The notes beneath the pieces are model-generated. The model had not been told where the DNA came from. It saw only the letters and a list, made by a program, of their open reading frames with translations, and did not search any database. This document shows, in pieces, positions 45,762-53,309 of a stretch of DNA of 64,000 bases. Source of the DNA: Bacteroidales bacterium (GTDB lineage Bacteria; Bacteroidota; Bacteroidia; Bacteroidales; JAADJA01); assembly GCA_021740645.1 (NCBI GenBank), contig JAIOZL010000027.1:1-64000 (forward strand), given 5' to 3'. The translations under genes and the position numbers were made by a program. Within the stretch, counting starts at the first letter, position 1, and each line of letters starts with the position of its first letter.

Positions 45762-47240
45762 ATGACAAAACTTATAATTTTAAGCATCCTTCTTTTTGTA
45801 GGCCAGGCACTTACCTCCCAGTCTTCTTACGAATTAGAATACGGTGGAAGTGGGGAAGAAAAGCTATTTTATACTTTTGAGACAAGTTCAGGCAGTTTCA
45901 TTTCAACAGGAATTATTCAGGAATATCAAGGCTCTTTTCCAAGATCGCCATTGATCTTAGAATTTTACAATTCAGGAGAAATCATCAATGAGTTGATTTA
46001 TGCCAAACCCGATACAAGTTTTTATCTCCAATACGGGTATGAAAAAGCCAACGGAAATTATTTCCTGGTGGGGACACTGTCCGATTCGTTACCCACATCA
46101 AACCATATAAAAAATTATATTACTTATGTGTGCGAAATAACACCTGATCTTAACCTTGTTTGGGAAAAGGTTTATCCAATACCCGAACCGTACAACCGTC
46201 ACCAGCTTGCCAATTTTATCCTGGATGCAGATAGTAACCTGTATGTACATGCAAGTGCGGATTCATCAATGGTAGGCAGTAACAGAATACTTTTAACCAT
46301 GAAGTTTGATAAATATGGAAATCAACTTGATCTGAATGTTTACGGTGAATGGCATAGTGATAGTCCGTACAATGAAATGATATTCAATAGCGATAGTACG
46401 GCAATTTACTTTTTATGCGACTTTAGTAAGTATAATAGTTTGTATTATGACTTCATCGAAATGGATATAGACCTGAATATTACAGGTTCTATCGATGTAA
46501 TAGATTGGGAACATTTATGCGCAGGTCCGGCTTCAGTGAAGTTACTACCTAATTCCACTTTCATTCAGGCCAATAAGGCATTTATGGAACCGGGTGTAAA
46601 TCAGGATTTATATGTTAAGATCATGGATGAGGATTTCAATACGATACGGGACACCCTGATATTATATCCGGAAAATAATTATATGCCATCCTATGAAGGG
46701 ATGGGCTTTATTGACCCGGATCAAATATGGATAGCTACATTTCAACCAGCTTTTAACTCCTCCCCTGGCACTGAAATTTTTAGGTTCCATATCTTTGATT
46801 CAAATCTAAACCTTACGGGGATGAAAGTTTATGGGGGCGACCGGCGTTATTGGTTCAATAATCTGATGGTAACTTCAGACGGTGGTTGCCTGATGACCGG
46901 AAGTATTCCAGACTATAATGGTTCTTACAACGACAATGGGTATATCATCAAAGTGATGCCTGAGGATATCATCACCCATGCAGAAGAAACTGCTTTTGAA
47001 TTTGACAGGGATGTTATGGTTTATCCGAATCCTTTTGGTAATGAAATCCGGTTTCAGACTGTTAGAAAGAACTTAACTTTTGATTTGTACGATCTAACAG
47101 GAAAAAAAATACTTTCGGGAGACATTAAGGATCATACTGAATCAAGGATTAGCACAGGCAATGTAAGTGCCGGTATTTATTTCTATACTATTCAGGATGA
47201 CAGCAATATTATTCAAAATGGAAAGATGATAAAAAAATGA
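45762..47240 (+). CDS. T9SS cargo protein of unknown function
   Basis: 492 residues. Signal peptide (1-19, ending ALTSQ), a long beta-rich domain (about 22-400) built of repeats such as DGGCLMTGSIPDYNGSYND and NFILDADSNLYVHASADSS, which suggests a beta-propeller, then a type A sorting domain (VYPNPFGNEIRF, FDLYDLTGKKIL, SAGIYFYTIQDD). Predicted surface-exposed or secreted. The head of a second copy lies at 47376 downstream. It ends in UGA. The stop is followed within ~13 nt by the lipoprotein relic. Confidence 0.85.
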   Translation: MTKLIILSILLFVGQALTSQSSYELEYGGSGEEKLFYTFETSSGSFISTGIIQEYQGSFPRSPLILEFYNSGEIINELIYAKPDTSFYLQYGYEKANGNYFLVGTLSDSLPTSNHIKNYITYVCEITPDLNLVWEKVYPIPEPYNRHQLANFILDADSNLYVHASADSSMVGSNRILLTMKFDKYGNQLDLNVYGEWHSDSPYNEMIFNSDSTAIYFLCDFSKYNSLYYDFIEMDIDLNITGSIDVIDWEHLCAGPASVKLLPNSTFIQANKAFMEPGVNQDLYVKIMDEDFNTIRDTLILYPENNYMPSYEGMGFIDPDQIWIATFQPAFNSSPGTEIFRFHIFDSNLNLTGMKVYGGDRRYWFNNLMVTSDGGCLMTGSIPDYNGSYNDNGYIIKVMPEDIITHAEETAFEFDRDVMVYPNPFGNEIRFQTVRKNLTFDLYDLTGKKILSGDIKDHTESRISTGNVSAGIYFYTIQDDSNIIQNGKMIKK

Positions 47241-47253
47241 AAAATTTGGTTCG

Positions 47254-47328
47254 TATTATCATAGAGGCTATTATCTTTTTGGCCATCCTTTTTATTATGA
47301 TGAGGGAGAGGGACCTGAAGAGCTTTAA
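47254..47328 (+). pseudogene. Relic of a second copy of the lipoprotein gene (3' end only)
   Basis: Read in frame from 47254, the codons give YYHRGYYLFGHPFYYDEG, then EGPEEL and TAA at 47326-47328. The intact gene at 44646-45713 ends YYHRGYYLFGHPWYYEEG, DGPEEL, TAA. Homology stops abruptly near 47250, just after the stop of the T9SS cargo gene. This is the tail of a deleted paralogue. Confidence 0.88.
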
Positions 47329-47336
47329 ATTAATTT

Positions 47337-47358
47337 AGCAGGGCCAGTTGGCCCTGCT
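47337..47358 (+). terminator. Terminator palindrome of the relic copy
   Basis: AGCAGGGCCA (47337-47346) pairs perfectly with TGGCCCTGCT (47349-47358). It occupies the same position after the relic as the terminator at 45723 occupies after the intact gene. Both arms have changed together, so pairing was kept while the sequence diverged. Confidence 0.7.
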
Positions 47359-47375
47359 ATTGATATTGATTTATT

Positions 47376-47511
47376 ATGGTAAAAATTCATACAACTATCC
47401 TTGTTTTGATGATTTGCAGGTTTATAACTGCCCAAAATTCATTTGAAGTGAACTATACCGGAATTGACGATGAATTCCTGGTATATACTTTAGAGTCAAC
47501 CTCAGGTTGTT
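47376..47511 (+). pseudogene. Truncated second copy of the T9SS cargo gene (5' end only)
   Basis: ATG 47376 opens a signal peptide and mature start (ITAQNSFEVNYTGIDDEFLVYTLESTSG) that aligns without gaps to residues 1-45 of the intact cargo at 45762 (LTSQSSYELEYGGSGEEKLFYTFETSSG). Homology ends at the transposon-like element beginning about 47518; the frame runs on to a stop at 47576 but encodes only element sequence. No continuation of the cargo gene is visible after 48203, so the rest was deleted. Confidence 0.82.
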
Positions 47512-47517
47512 TTCCCC

Positions 47518-47562
47518 ACTGGCGCGAGTCTGAAGCCATGCCCTGTGGGAGGAGACTCGTGC
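47518..47562. repeat. Left-end REP-type hairpin
   Basis: GCGCGAGTC (47522-47530) folds onto GACTCGTGC (47554-47562) with one G-T wobble and a 23-nt loop. It is the inverse of the right-end hairpin. Confidence 0.75.
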
Positions 47563-47601
47563 TTTTGAAAAACTAATCATCAAATTGTTTAACTTTGTGT
47601 T

Positions 47602-48153
47602 ATGAGCCTAAAACACAAATTCAAAAATCCTGATGGGATGTATTTTGTAACTTTTGCTGTTGTTGACTGGGTTGATGTATTTACCAGGGATGTTTACCGA
47701 TGGACTTTTGTTGACAGCCTTAACTGGAGTATAAAAAACAAATCCTTGATTGTTTTCGGTTGGGTATTGATGACCAATCATGTCCATTTAATCGTAGCGA
47801 GAAAAGGGAAATATAAGCTTGAAGAAATATTTAGGGATATTAAAAAGTTTACATCAGTTAAGATTATTAACGAAATACAAACGAACTCAATTGAGAGCAG
47901 AAAAGATTGGATGATAAGAATTTTTATAGATAGAGGTCAATCTAATACTCAAAATGAAAAATTTCAGTTTTGGCAACATGGAAATCATCCAATAGAATTG
48001 GACAACAATAAGATCATAGAACAAAAGCTTGACTACCTGCATAATAATCCGGTTTTACATGGTTTTGCTAATAAACCGGAAGCTTATAACTGGAGTAGTG
48101 CACTGGATTATTCTGGGATGAAAGGATATGTTGATATAGAATTATTGGATTAA
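47602..48153 (+). CDS. REP-associated tyrosine (Y1/HUH) transposase
   Basis: 183 residues. The HUH metal-binding motif is NHVHLIV (about 53-59) in the typical WVLMTNHVHLI context, and the catalytic Tyr is in LDYLHNNPVLHGF (about 147-159), the signature of the RAYT/TnpA_REP branch of the IS200/IS605 superfamily. YNWSSALDY near the C-terminus is also typical. It nicks and joins single-stranded DNA at hairpin ends, and such hairpins flank the gene here. Full length and apparently intact. Confidence 0.92.
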   Translation: MSLKHKFKNPDGMYFVTFAVVDWVDVFTRDVYRWTFVDSLNWSIKNKSLIVFGWVLMTNHVHLIVARKGKYKLEEIFRDIKKFTSVKIINEIQTNSIESRKDWMIRIFIDRGQSNTQNEKFQFWQHGNHPIELDNNKIIEQKLDYLHNNPVLHGFANKPEAYNWSSALDYSGMKGYVDIELLD

Positions 48154-48158
48154 TCAAG

Positions 48159-48203
48159 GCACGAGTCCCTACCCTTAAGCTTGTGCTTCAGACTCGCGCC
48201 AGT
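48159..48203. repeat. Right-end REP-type hairpin
   Basis: GGCACGAGTC (48158-48167) folds onto GACTCGCGCC (48191-48200) with one mismatch/wobble. It begins 6 nt after the transposase stop. Confidence 0.75.
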
Positions 48204-48269
48204 TGTCAATCAATCATTTAATTTATCCGTATTGTTTATCATCCATTTCCCATGCAAATTCTAAATTAG

Positions 48270-48277
48270 TATTTTTG
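48270..48277 (+). promoter_or_regulatory. Candidate -7 element for the LOG operon
   Basis: TATTTTTG followed by CTC, 18 nt before the ATG at 48296; fits TAnnTTTG. It lies downstream of the transposase element. Confidence 0.45.
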
Positions 48278-48295
48278 CTCTTTAAGAAAATATGT

Positions 48296-48892
48296 ATGAA
48301 GCGAATTTGTGTTTTTTGCGGATCGAGTATGGGATCAAATGAAGTTTATAAAAATGCAGCAGCCATGCTTGGTAAGATTCTTGCCAACCATGACATAGAG
48401 CTGGTATATGGCGGGGGGAATGTAGGCTTAATGGGCATTATGGCTGATGCAGCATTGGAAAATGGAGGAAAAGTAACAGGAGTTATTCCGCAAAGTATAG
48501 CCGATCTTGAAATTGCCCATAACGGTCTTACAAAGCTTCATGTGGTAAAAACCATGGGTGAGAGAAAAGACCTTATGGGTGAACTCGCTGATGCTTTTAT
48601 TGCCATGCCGGGTGGCTTTGGAACCCTGGACGAATTATCAGAGGTACTTACATATAACCAATTACGCATTTACGATAAACCCATAGGGTTGTTAAATATC
48701 AACGCTTACTTTGATGGTTTACTGGAGTTTTTTGATCATGCAGTAACAGAAAACTTTGTACGGGCTGAGCACCGGCAAAACATTCTTGTTTCAGATGTCC
48801 CTTCCGAACTTTTGGAAAAGTTGGAGAAATTTGAACCCGTGACCATTCAAAAGTGGATTGATGAGATCAAAGATGAAAGGACTCTAAACTAA
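48296..48892 (+). CDS. LOG family protein (nucleoside-5'-monophosphate phosphoribohydrolase)
   Basis: 198 residues from ATG 48296; the frame upstream to 48203 codes for residues absent from the family. It starts MKRICVFCGSSMGSN and carries the nucleotide-binding GGGNVGLMGIMADAAL and the catalytic PGGFGTLDELSEVLTYNQL, which mark the LOG/YvdD family. These enzymes hydrolyse nucleoside monophosphates to base plus ribose-5-phosphate and in some organisms release active cytokinins. First gene of a tight four-gene run with a nucleotide-related kinase and dCMP deaminase. Confidence 0.92.
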   Translation: MKRICVFCGSSMGSNEVYKNAAAMLGKILANHDIELVYGGGNVGLMGIMADAALENGGKVTGVIPQSIADLEIAHNGLTKLHVVKTMGERKDLMGELADAFIAMPGGFGTLDELSEVLTYNQLRIYDKPIGLLNINAYFDGLLEFFDHAVTENFVRAEHRQNILVSDVPSELLEKLEKFEPVTIQKWIDEIKDERTLN

Positions 48893-48894
48893 AT

Positions 48895-49452
48895 ATGATG
48901 GTTATTATTGGCATTACCGGGACACTTGGGGCGGGGAAAGGAACCATCGTTGAATATCTTTTAAGAAAGGGATTTGACCATTATTCCGTTCGTGGGTTTC
49001 TGTTGGAGGAGATAAGGAAAAGAGGCCTGCCCGAAAACCGTGACAGCATGGTAATCGTTGCCAATGATTTAAGAAAACAAAACAGTCCATCTTATATTAC
49101 CGATCAACTATTTGAGAGGGCTAAAGCGAAAGGTAAAAATGCAGTAATTGAAAGCATCAGAACACCAGGGGAAGTGGCCTCTTTAAGATCAAAAGGTAAT
49201 TTTTATCTGTGGGCTGTGAATGCAGATCCAAAACTTAGGTACGGGCGAATCAGCTTACGAAAAAGTGAGACCGATCAGGTGGACTTTGAAACCTTTATTA
49301 AAAACGAAGAAAGGGAAATGACCTCACGGGACCCCAACAAACAAAATCTGAAAAAGTGTTTTGAAATGGCTGATTTTCAATTCAGGAATAATGGGTCAGT
49401 TTTAGCTTTGAACCAAAATATTGATAAAGTTTTAGAAAAAATATTGAAATAA
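48895..49452 (+). CDS. P-loop nucleotide kinase-like protein
   Basis: 185 residues. Walker A GTLGAGKGTIVEYLL (about 8-22) is followed by VRGFLLEEIRKRGLPENRDSM and an NMP-kinase-like core with a SLRSKGNFYLWAVNADP strand and RYGRISLRKSETDQVDFETF. It resembles archaeal-type dephospho-CoA/adenylate kinase-like P-loop proteins. Its position 2 nt after LOG and 9 nt before dCMP deaminase suggests a (deoxy)nucleotide substrate (inference). Start at 48895 or the adjacent ATG 48898. Confidence 0.78.
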   Translation: MMVIIGITGTLGAGKGTIVEYLLRKGFDHYSVRGFLLEEIRKRGLPENRDSMVIVANDLRKQNSPSYITDQLFERAKAKGKNAVIESIRTPGEVASLRSKGNFYLWAVNADPKLRYGRISLRKSETDQVDFETFIKNEEREMTSRDPNKQNLKKCFEMADFQFRNNGSVLALNQNIDKVLEKILK

Positions 49453-49461
49453 AAAAATAAA

Positions 49462-49965
49462 ATGGCAGCACAGGAAGTCAAATATACACGTCCGCCATGG
49501 GATGAATACTTCATGGACCTGGCACATTCGGTTTCGAAAAGGGCAACCTGCGACAGGGGTCGTTCGGGTTGTGTAATTGTTAGGGATAAACAAATTCTGG
49601 TTACGGGATATGTAGGCTCACCAAGGGGCCTGAGCCATTGCGATGATGTGGGCCACTTTTTCAAAAAAGTGATCCATGAGGACGGGTCCGTTACCCAGCA
49701 TTGTGTACGAACCGTTCATGCCGAACAAAATGCCATTACCCAGGCCGCCAGGCGTGGAATCGGCCTTGATAAAGCCACTTTATACTGCCGGATGACACCC
49801 TGTCGCACCTGCGCCATGCTTATTATCAATTGCGGGATAGAAAGGGTGGTATGTGAAAAGAAATACCACGCTGCTAATGAATCCGAAGAAATGTTTAAGG
49901 AAGCAGGGGTTCAACTTAATTACTTTTCGGAAGACATATTAAAGTACGACAACCAAAAACTTTAA
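49462..49965 (+). CDS. Deoxycytidylate (dCMP) deaminase
   Basis: 167 residues of the cytidine/dCMP deaminase superfamily. The zinc site is HAEQNAI (His, with catalytic Glu) and PCRTCAMLIINCGI (two Cys). The long insertion with GSPRGLSHCDDVGHF and the TVHAE context match ComEB-type dCMP deaminases. It converts dCMP to dUMP for thymidylate synthesis. Third gene of the LOG/kinase/deaminase run, with short spacers on both sides. Confidence 0.93.
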   Translation: MAAQEVKYTRPPWDEYFMDLAHSVSKRATCDRGRSGCVIVRDKQILVTGYVGSPRGLSHCDDVGHFFKKVIHEDGSVTQHCVRTVHAEQNAITQAARRGIGLDKATLYCRMTPCRTCAMLIINCGIERVVCEKKYHAANESEEMFKEAGVQLNYFSEDILKYDNQKL

Positions 49966-49976
49966 AGAAGTCAGGC

Positions 49977-52511
49977 TTGAAAAAGACACCTACTTTTAAT
50001 AAGAATTCAATCCTCCTATACCTGATCCTTTTTTTATCAGGATTTACTTTTTTAATGTATGAAGTAAGCTGGAACCGTATGCTGGCTTTTATATTGGGTG
50101 CTACGGTTACGGCTTCTACGGCAGTGCTGGTAGCGTTTATGGGGGGCCTGGCAATTGGGGCGGTTTATTTCGGGAAAAAGGCAACTAAAGCAAAAAACAG
50201 CCAAAAACTGTTATCCATCATTTTGTTTGGCATAGGCATTTCAGGATTGATCAATTATATTTTGTTCAGTGGAAGCCTATTTAACCTTTACCATGTTTTG
50301 TATGGGCTGAACTTTTTAATGTTTTTTAATGAGGCGATAATATTTATTGTTTGCACTTTATTATTAGTGATCCAAACATTTTTTATGGGTGGCCTTTTGC
50401 CCATTGTAAGTAAAATTTTAATCCGCTCTGAAAATTCCATTTCATCCGGCCTCGGTAAAATCTATGCCCTCGAAACCCTGGGAAGCACATTGGGTGGAAT
50501 ACTGGCAGGATTTTTATTTTTAGGGCAGTTGGGACAGCAAAATACAATCTTTTTGGCTATAGCTATTAATTTTATTGCTTCCGTTTATTTGCTTCTATCC
50601 AGTAAGTCAGCATCAACGGAACAAGAAAACTTTGAGACTGCTGGCGATATAAAAAGTATTCCCAAAGGATCAAAATCAAAAAACTCGAAAAGAAGAATTG
50701 CCTATCGGGCCACTTTCGTTTTTGGTTTTGCAATGATCGCTCTGCAACTGATCTGGATCAGGATTTTTAAAATTTACCTTACCAACACAAGCTATACCTT
50801 CGCCCTTATATCCTCTTTGATCATCCTTGGTTTGTTTGCCGGCAGTTGGTTGTTTTCCGGCACATCCAAAAAAATAAAGAACCATCTGAAAACACTGGTT
50901 TATTCCCTTTTGCTTTTAGGTATTCTTACAGGTATGGGGCTTATCTTGCTGGTTAAAATGCCAGAATTTTTCATGTTCCCGTTTGAAAGTTTACTTTCCG
51001 ATCCAGTAATCAAACTTATCCTTATGCCCCTGGCTGCAGCTCTTTTTATTGTTCTTCCACCGGCCATTATCTCTGGTTTTTCATTCCCCTTGGTTTGTAC
51101 CATGCTAAGTGAAAACAAAAAAGAAATCAGTTTAAATGTAGGAATGGTTTTATCCTATAATTCTTTGGGAAGTGTTCTTGGGCCACTATTTGCTACTTTT
51201 TTTATGATCCCCTTTTTAGGCGTTGGGGTTTCCATATTGCTAATTATTTTGGTTGTGTTAGCAAATGCATTATATATTATTTTCACTTTAAAAAAGGAAA
51301 ATCTACCTCAAGCATTAAAACCGATATTAATCGCCATTACGGGCGGCCTTTTGATCACGATTTTATTTCCACCTGCCATTCAAATCCTTCCGCCTTCATT
51401 TAGCAAAGTTGAAAAAGAGGTTAAGTTTTATAAAGAAACGGTTGAAGCTACACTTGCTGTAAGTATTGAAAAAAATGCACGTTCGGAAATCAAGACCACC
51501 TATGTAAATAATGCAGTGGTCATTGGTTCAACCTACGATGCCATTAAAGCAGTGAAGATGATCGGGCATCTGCCTTTTTTCGCAGGATTAAAATGCGAGG
51601 ATGCGCTGGTTGTTGGATTTGGAATTGGTGTTACTACTTCTACCATTGCTTCTCATTCTGAAGTAAAATCAATTGATTGTATTGAACTGGCAGGCGGATT
51701 AAAAGAAGCTGCAAACTTTTATAACGACATCAACAAAAATGTGATTAACGACAAACGTTTGAACTTCATCCAGGGGGATGGCCGTCATTTTCTGCTAAAA
51801 ACTACCAAAAAATATGACCTGATCTCAAGCGACCCAACACATCCTATTCTTGGATCGGCTAATTTATACAGCAAGGAATATTTTGAACTTTGTAAAAAAC
51901 ATTTAAATCCCGGAGGCATGGTTTCACAATATCTGCCATTACACAAACTGCGGCCTGTCGATTTCCAGGGAATTATTAAAACCTTTTATTCGGTATTTCC
52001 GGGCGCGACAGTTTGGCTGGGCCATACACATGCCATTCTTCTTGGATCGAATGAGGCCATCAAGATCGATTTTTCTGATTGGTCAGATAACATTGAACGG
52101 ATTGGCCGTGACCCGGTTTTTTACAGTAACCCCTATCATTTGGCAGCTACCCTAATGTTTTCAGAAATTCAAATGGCCAGGATTCCGGAGAATATTCCTG
52201 TAAACACCGACAACCGTTCATACCTTGAATTTTTCTCCTATGCCTGTTTCGATCAGGACAACTTAAATAAGAACATCAGCTTTTTAGCTAACACAAGAGG
52301 AAAAATAGATGAAGTATTTACCCACATCCAAGATGAGCGGCTGATGGAAAGGTTTGTTTTAGGAAGTCAGTATTTTATCGAAAGTGCAAAATATTTCCAG
52401 GAAGGCAATAAACAAAAATCACTGGATGAATTGCGCAAAGCAGTCAGGGCCAATCCTGAAAACCAGGAATACCCGTTTTTGATAAAGTTCTACTTTAATG
52501 TAGAGAGGTAA
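49977..52511 (+). CDS. Membrane-embedded spermidine synthase-like protein
   Basis: 844 residues. About 12 transmembrane helices in two blocks (14-215 and 240-455) are followed by a soluble Rossmann methyltransferase-like domain (about 520-760): VVGFGIGVTTSTIASH, DCIELAGGLKEAANFYND, QGDGRHFLLKT and DLISSDPTHPILGSANLYSKEYFE. The C-terminal end has a short TPR-like helical pair. Such fusions are annotated as spermidine synthase-like, but the polyamine-synthase activity of this class is unproven. The start is TTG 49977, needed to keep the first helix; the next Met is inside it. Confidence 0.85.
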   Translation: MKKTPTFNKNSILLYLILFLSGFTFLMYEVSWNRMLAFILGATVTASTAVLVAFMGGLAIGAVYFGKKATKAKNSQKLLSIILFGIGISGLINYILFSGSLFNLYHVLYGLNFLMFFNEAIIFIVCTLLLVIQTFFMGGLLPIVSKILIRSENSISSGLGKIYALETLGSTLGGILAGFLFLGQLGQQNTIFLAIAINFIASVYLLLSSKSASTEQENFETAGDIKSIPKGSKSKNSKRRIAYRATFVFGFAMIALQLIWIRIFKIYLTNTSYTFALISSLIILGLFAGSWLFSGTSKKIKNHLKTLVYSLLLLGILTGMGLILLVKMPEFFMFPFESLLSDPVIKLILMPLAAALFIVLPPAIISGFSFPLVCTMLSENKKEISLNVGMVLSYNSLGSVLGPLFATFFMIPFLGVGVSILLIILVVLANALYIIFTLKKENLPQALKPILIAITGGLLITILFPPAIQILPPSFSKVEKEVKFYKETVEATLAVSIEKNARSEIKTTYVNNAVVIGSTYDAIKAVKMIGHLPFFAGLKCEDALVVGFGIGVTTSTIASHSEVKSIDCIELAGGLKEAANFYNDINKNVINDKRLNFIQGDGRHFLLKTTKKYDLISSDPTHPILGSANLYSKEYFELCKKHLNPGGMVSQYLPLHKLRPVDFQGIIKTFYSVFPGATVWLGHTHAILLGSNEAIKIDFSDWSDNIERIGRDPVFYSNPYHLAATLMFSEIQMARIPENIPVNTDNRSYLEFFSYACFDQDNLNKNISFLANTRGKIDEVFTHIQDERLMERFVLGSQYFIESAKYFQEGNKQKSLDELRKAVRANPENQEYPFLIKFYFNVER

Positions 52512-52523
52512 CCTATTTCAGAC

Positions 52524-53309
52524 TTACTTTTTAATTGAAGCAAAGAAAGAAGTAATATCAACAAAGCCAAAAACATGGGCAGCTGTAAGCAGGATCACCG
52601 CGATGATCACCCAGCGGACAAAACCAGCTCCCTGTTTTACAGCTAACCTAGAAGCTATTAAGGCCCCGACCACGTTTCCAATAGAAAGAATAATTCCATA
52701 CAGGTAGTTGACCTGGTCATTGAGTATAAATACGATCAGGATTACAGGAGACCATACCAGGATAATTAAAACTTTAATGGCATTAGCCTTTACCAGGTCG
52801 TAACCAGCCCCAAGTACGATACCCGCCAATAAAGCATATCCAACTCCCATATGCAAAAAGCCACCGTAAATACCAATGAAAAAGAATAAAACCATTTGCC
52901 ATGGGCCCACTTTTTTTACTTGTAGTTCTTCTTTCCCTTTAAGCCAACGCTGAGGTTTATACAAAATCACAAACATCATGATCAGCATAACCACAGCTAT
53001 GGCCTTTTCAATAATCTCTTCGTTAATGTCAGAGGCAATCCATGCGCCAATAACCGAGCCGATAGTCGCTGGAATAGCCAGCCAAAAGCCTTTTTTATGG
53101 TCAAGTACTTTTTGTTGTTTAAAACTTCCGACTGCTGCAATGTTCTGAATAAAAATAGCGATACGGTTGGTTCCATTGGCTATATTAGCGGGCAGGCCCA
53201 AAAACATTAAAACGGAAAGGGAAATAATGGAACCACCCCCGGCAAGGGTATTTATAAATCCAACTAGAAGGCCGGAAACAATAAGTATCATCACTTCAAG
53301 GTAGGTCAT
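52524..53309 (-). CDS. Sulfite exporter TauE/SafE family permease
   Basis: 261 residues with eight to nine transmembrane helices. It carries the family start SGLLVGFINTLAGGGSIISL and the repeated half IGIYGGFLHMGVGYALLAGI, each with the Gly-rich signature of TauE/SafE. These proteins export sulfite, sulfonates or other organosulfur anions. The ATG overlaps the stop of the NhaC-type gene by 4 nt, so they are translationally coupled. Confidence 0.9.
   Translation of the reverse strand: MTYLEVMILIVSGLLVGFINTLAGGGSIISLSVLMFLGLPANIANGTNRIAIFIQNIAAVGSFKQQKVLDHKKGFWLAIPATIGSVIGAWIASDINEEIIEKAIAVVMLIMMFVILYKPQRWLKGKEELQVKKVGPWQMVLFFFIGIYGGFLHMGVGYALLAGIVLGAGYDLVKANAIKVLIILVWSPVILIVFILNDQVNYLYGIILSIGNVVGALIASRLAVKQGAGFVRWVIIAVILLTAAHVFGFVDITSFFASIKK

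Larger units (their letters stand above)
47518..48203 (+). mobile_element. REP-associated tyrosine transposase element with hairpin ends
   Basis: A ~686-bp unit bounded by a perfect 19-bp inverted repeat: ACTGGCGCGAGTCTGAAGC (47518-47536) and its reverse complement (48185-48203). A second inverted pair, GACTCGTGC (47554-47562) and GCACGAGTC (48159-48167), makes each end a hairpin. It encloses one Y1 transposase gene. No target duplication is visible, as expected for HUH/Y1 single-strand transposition. It interrupts or abuts the truncated T9SS cargo copy. Confidence 0.82.

Noticed and set aside
48204-48295. Remaining part of the truncated T9SS cargo after the transposase element
   Set aside because: Translation in all three plus frames shows no similarity to the intact cargo, so the element did not simply split the gene.
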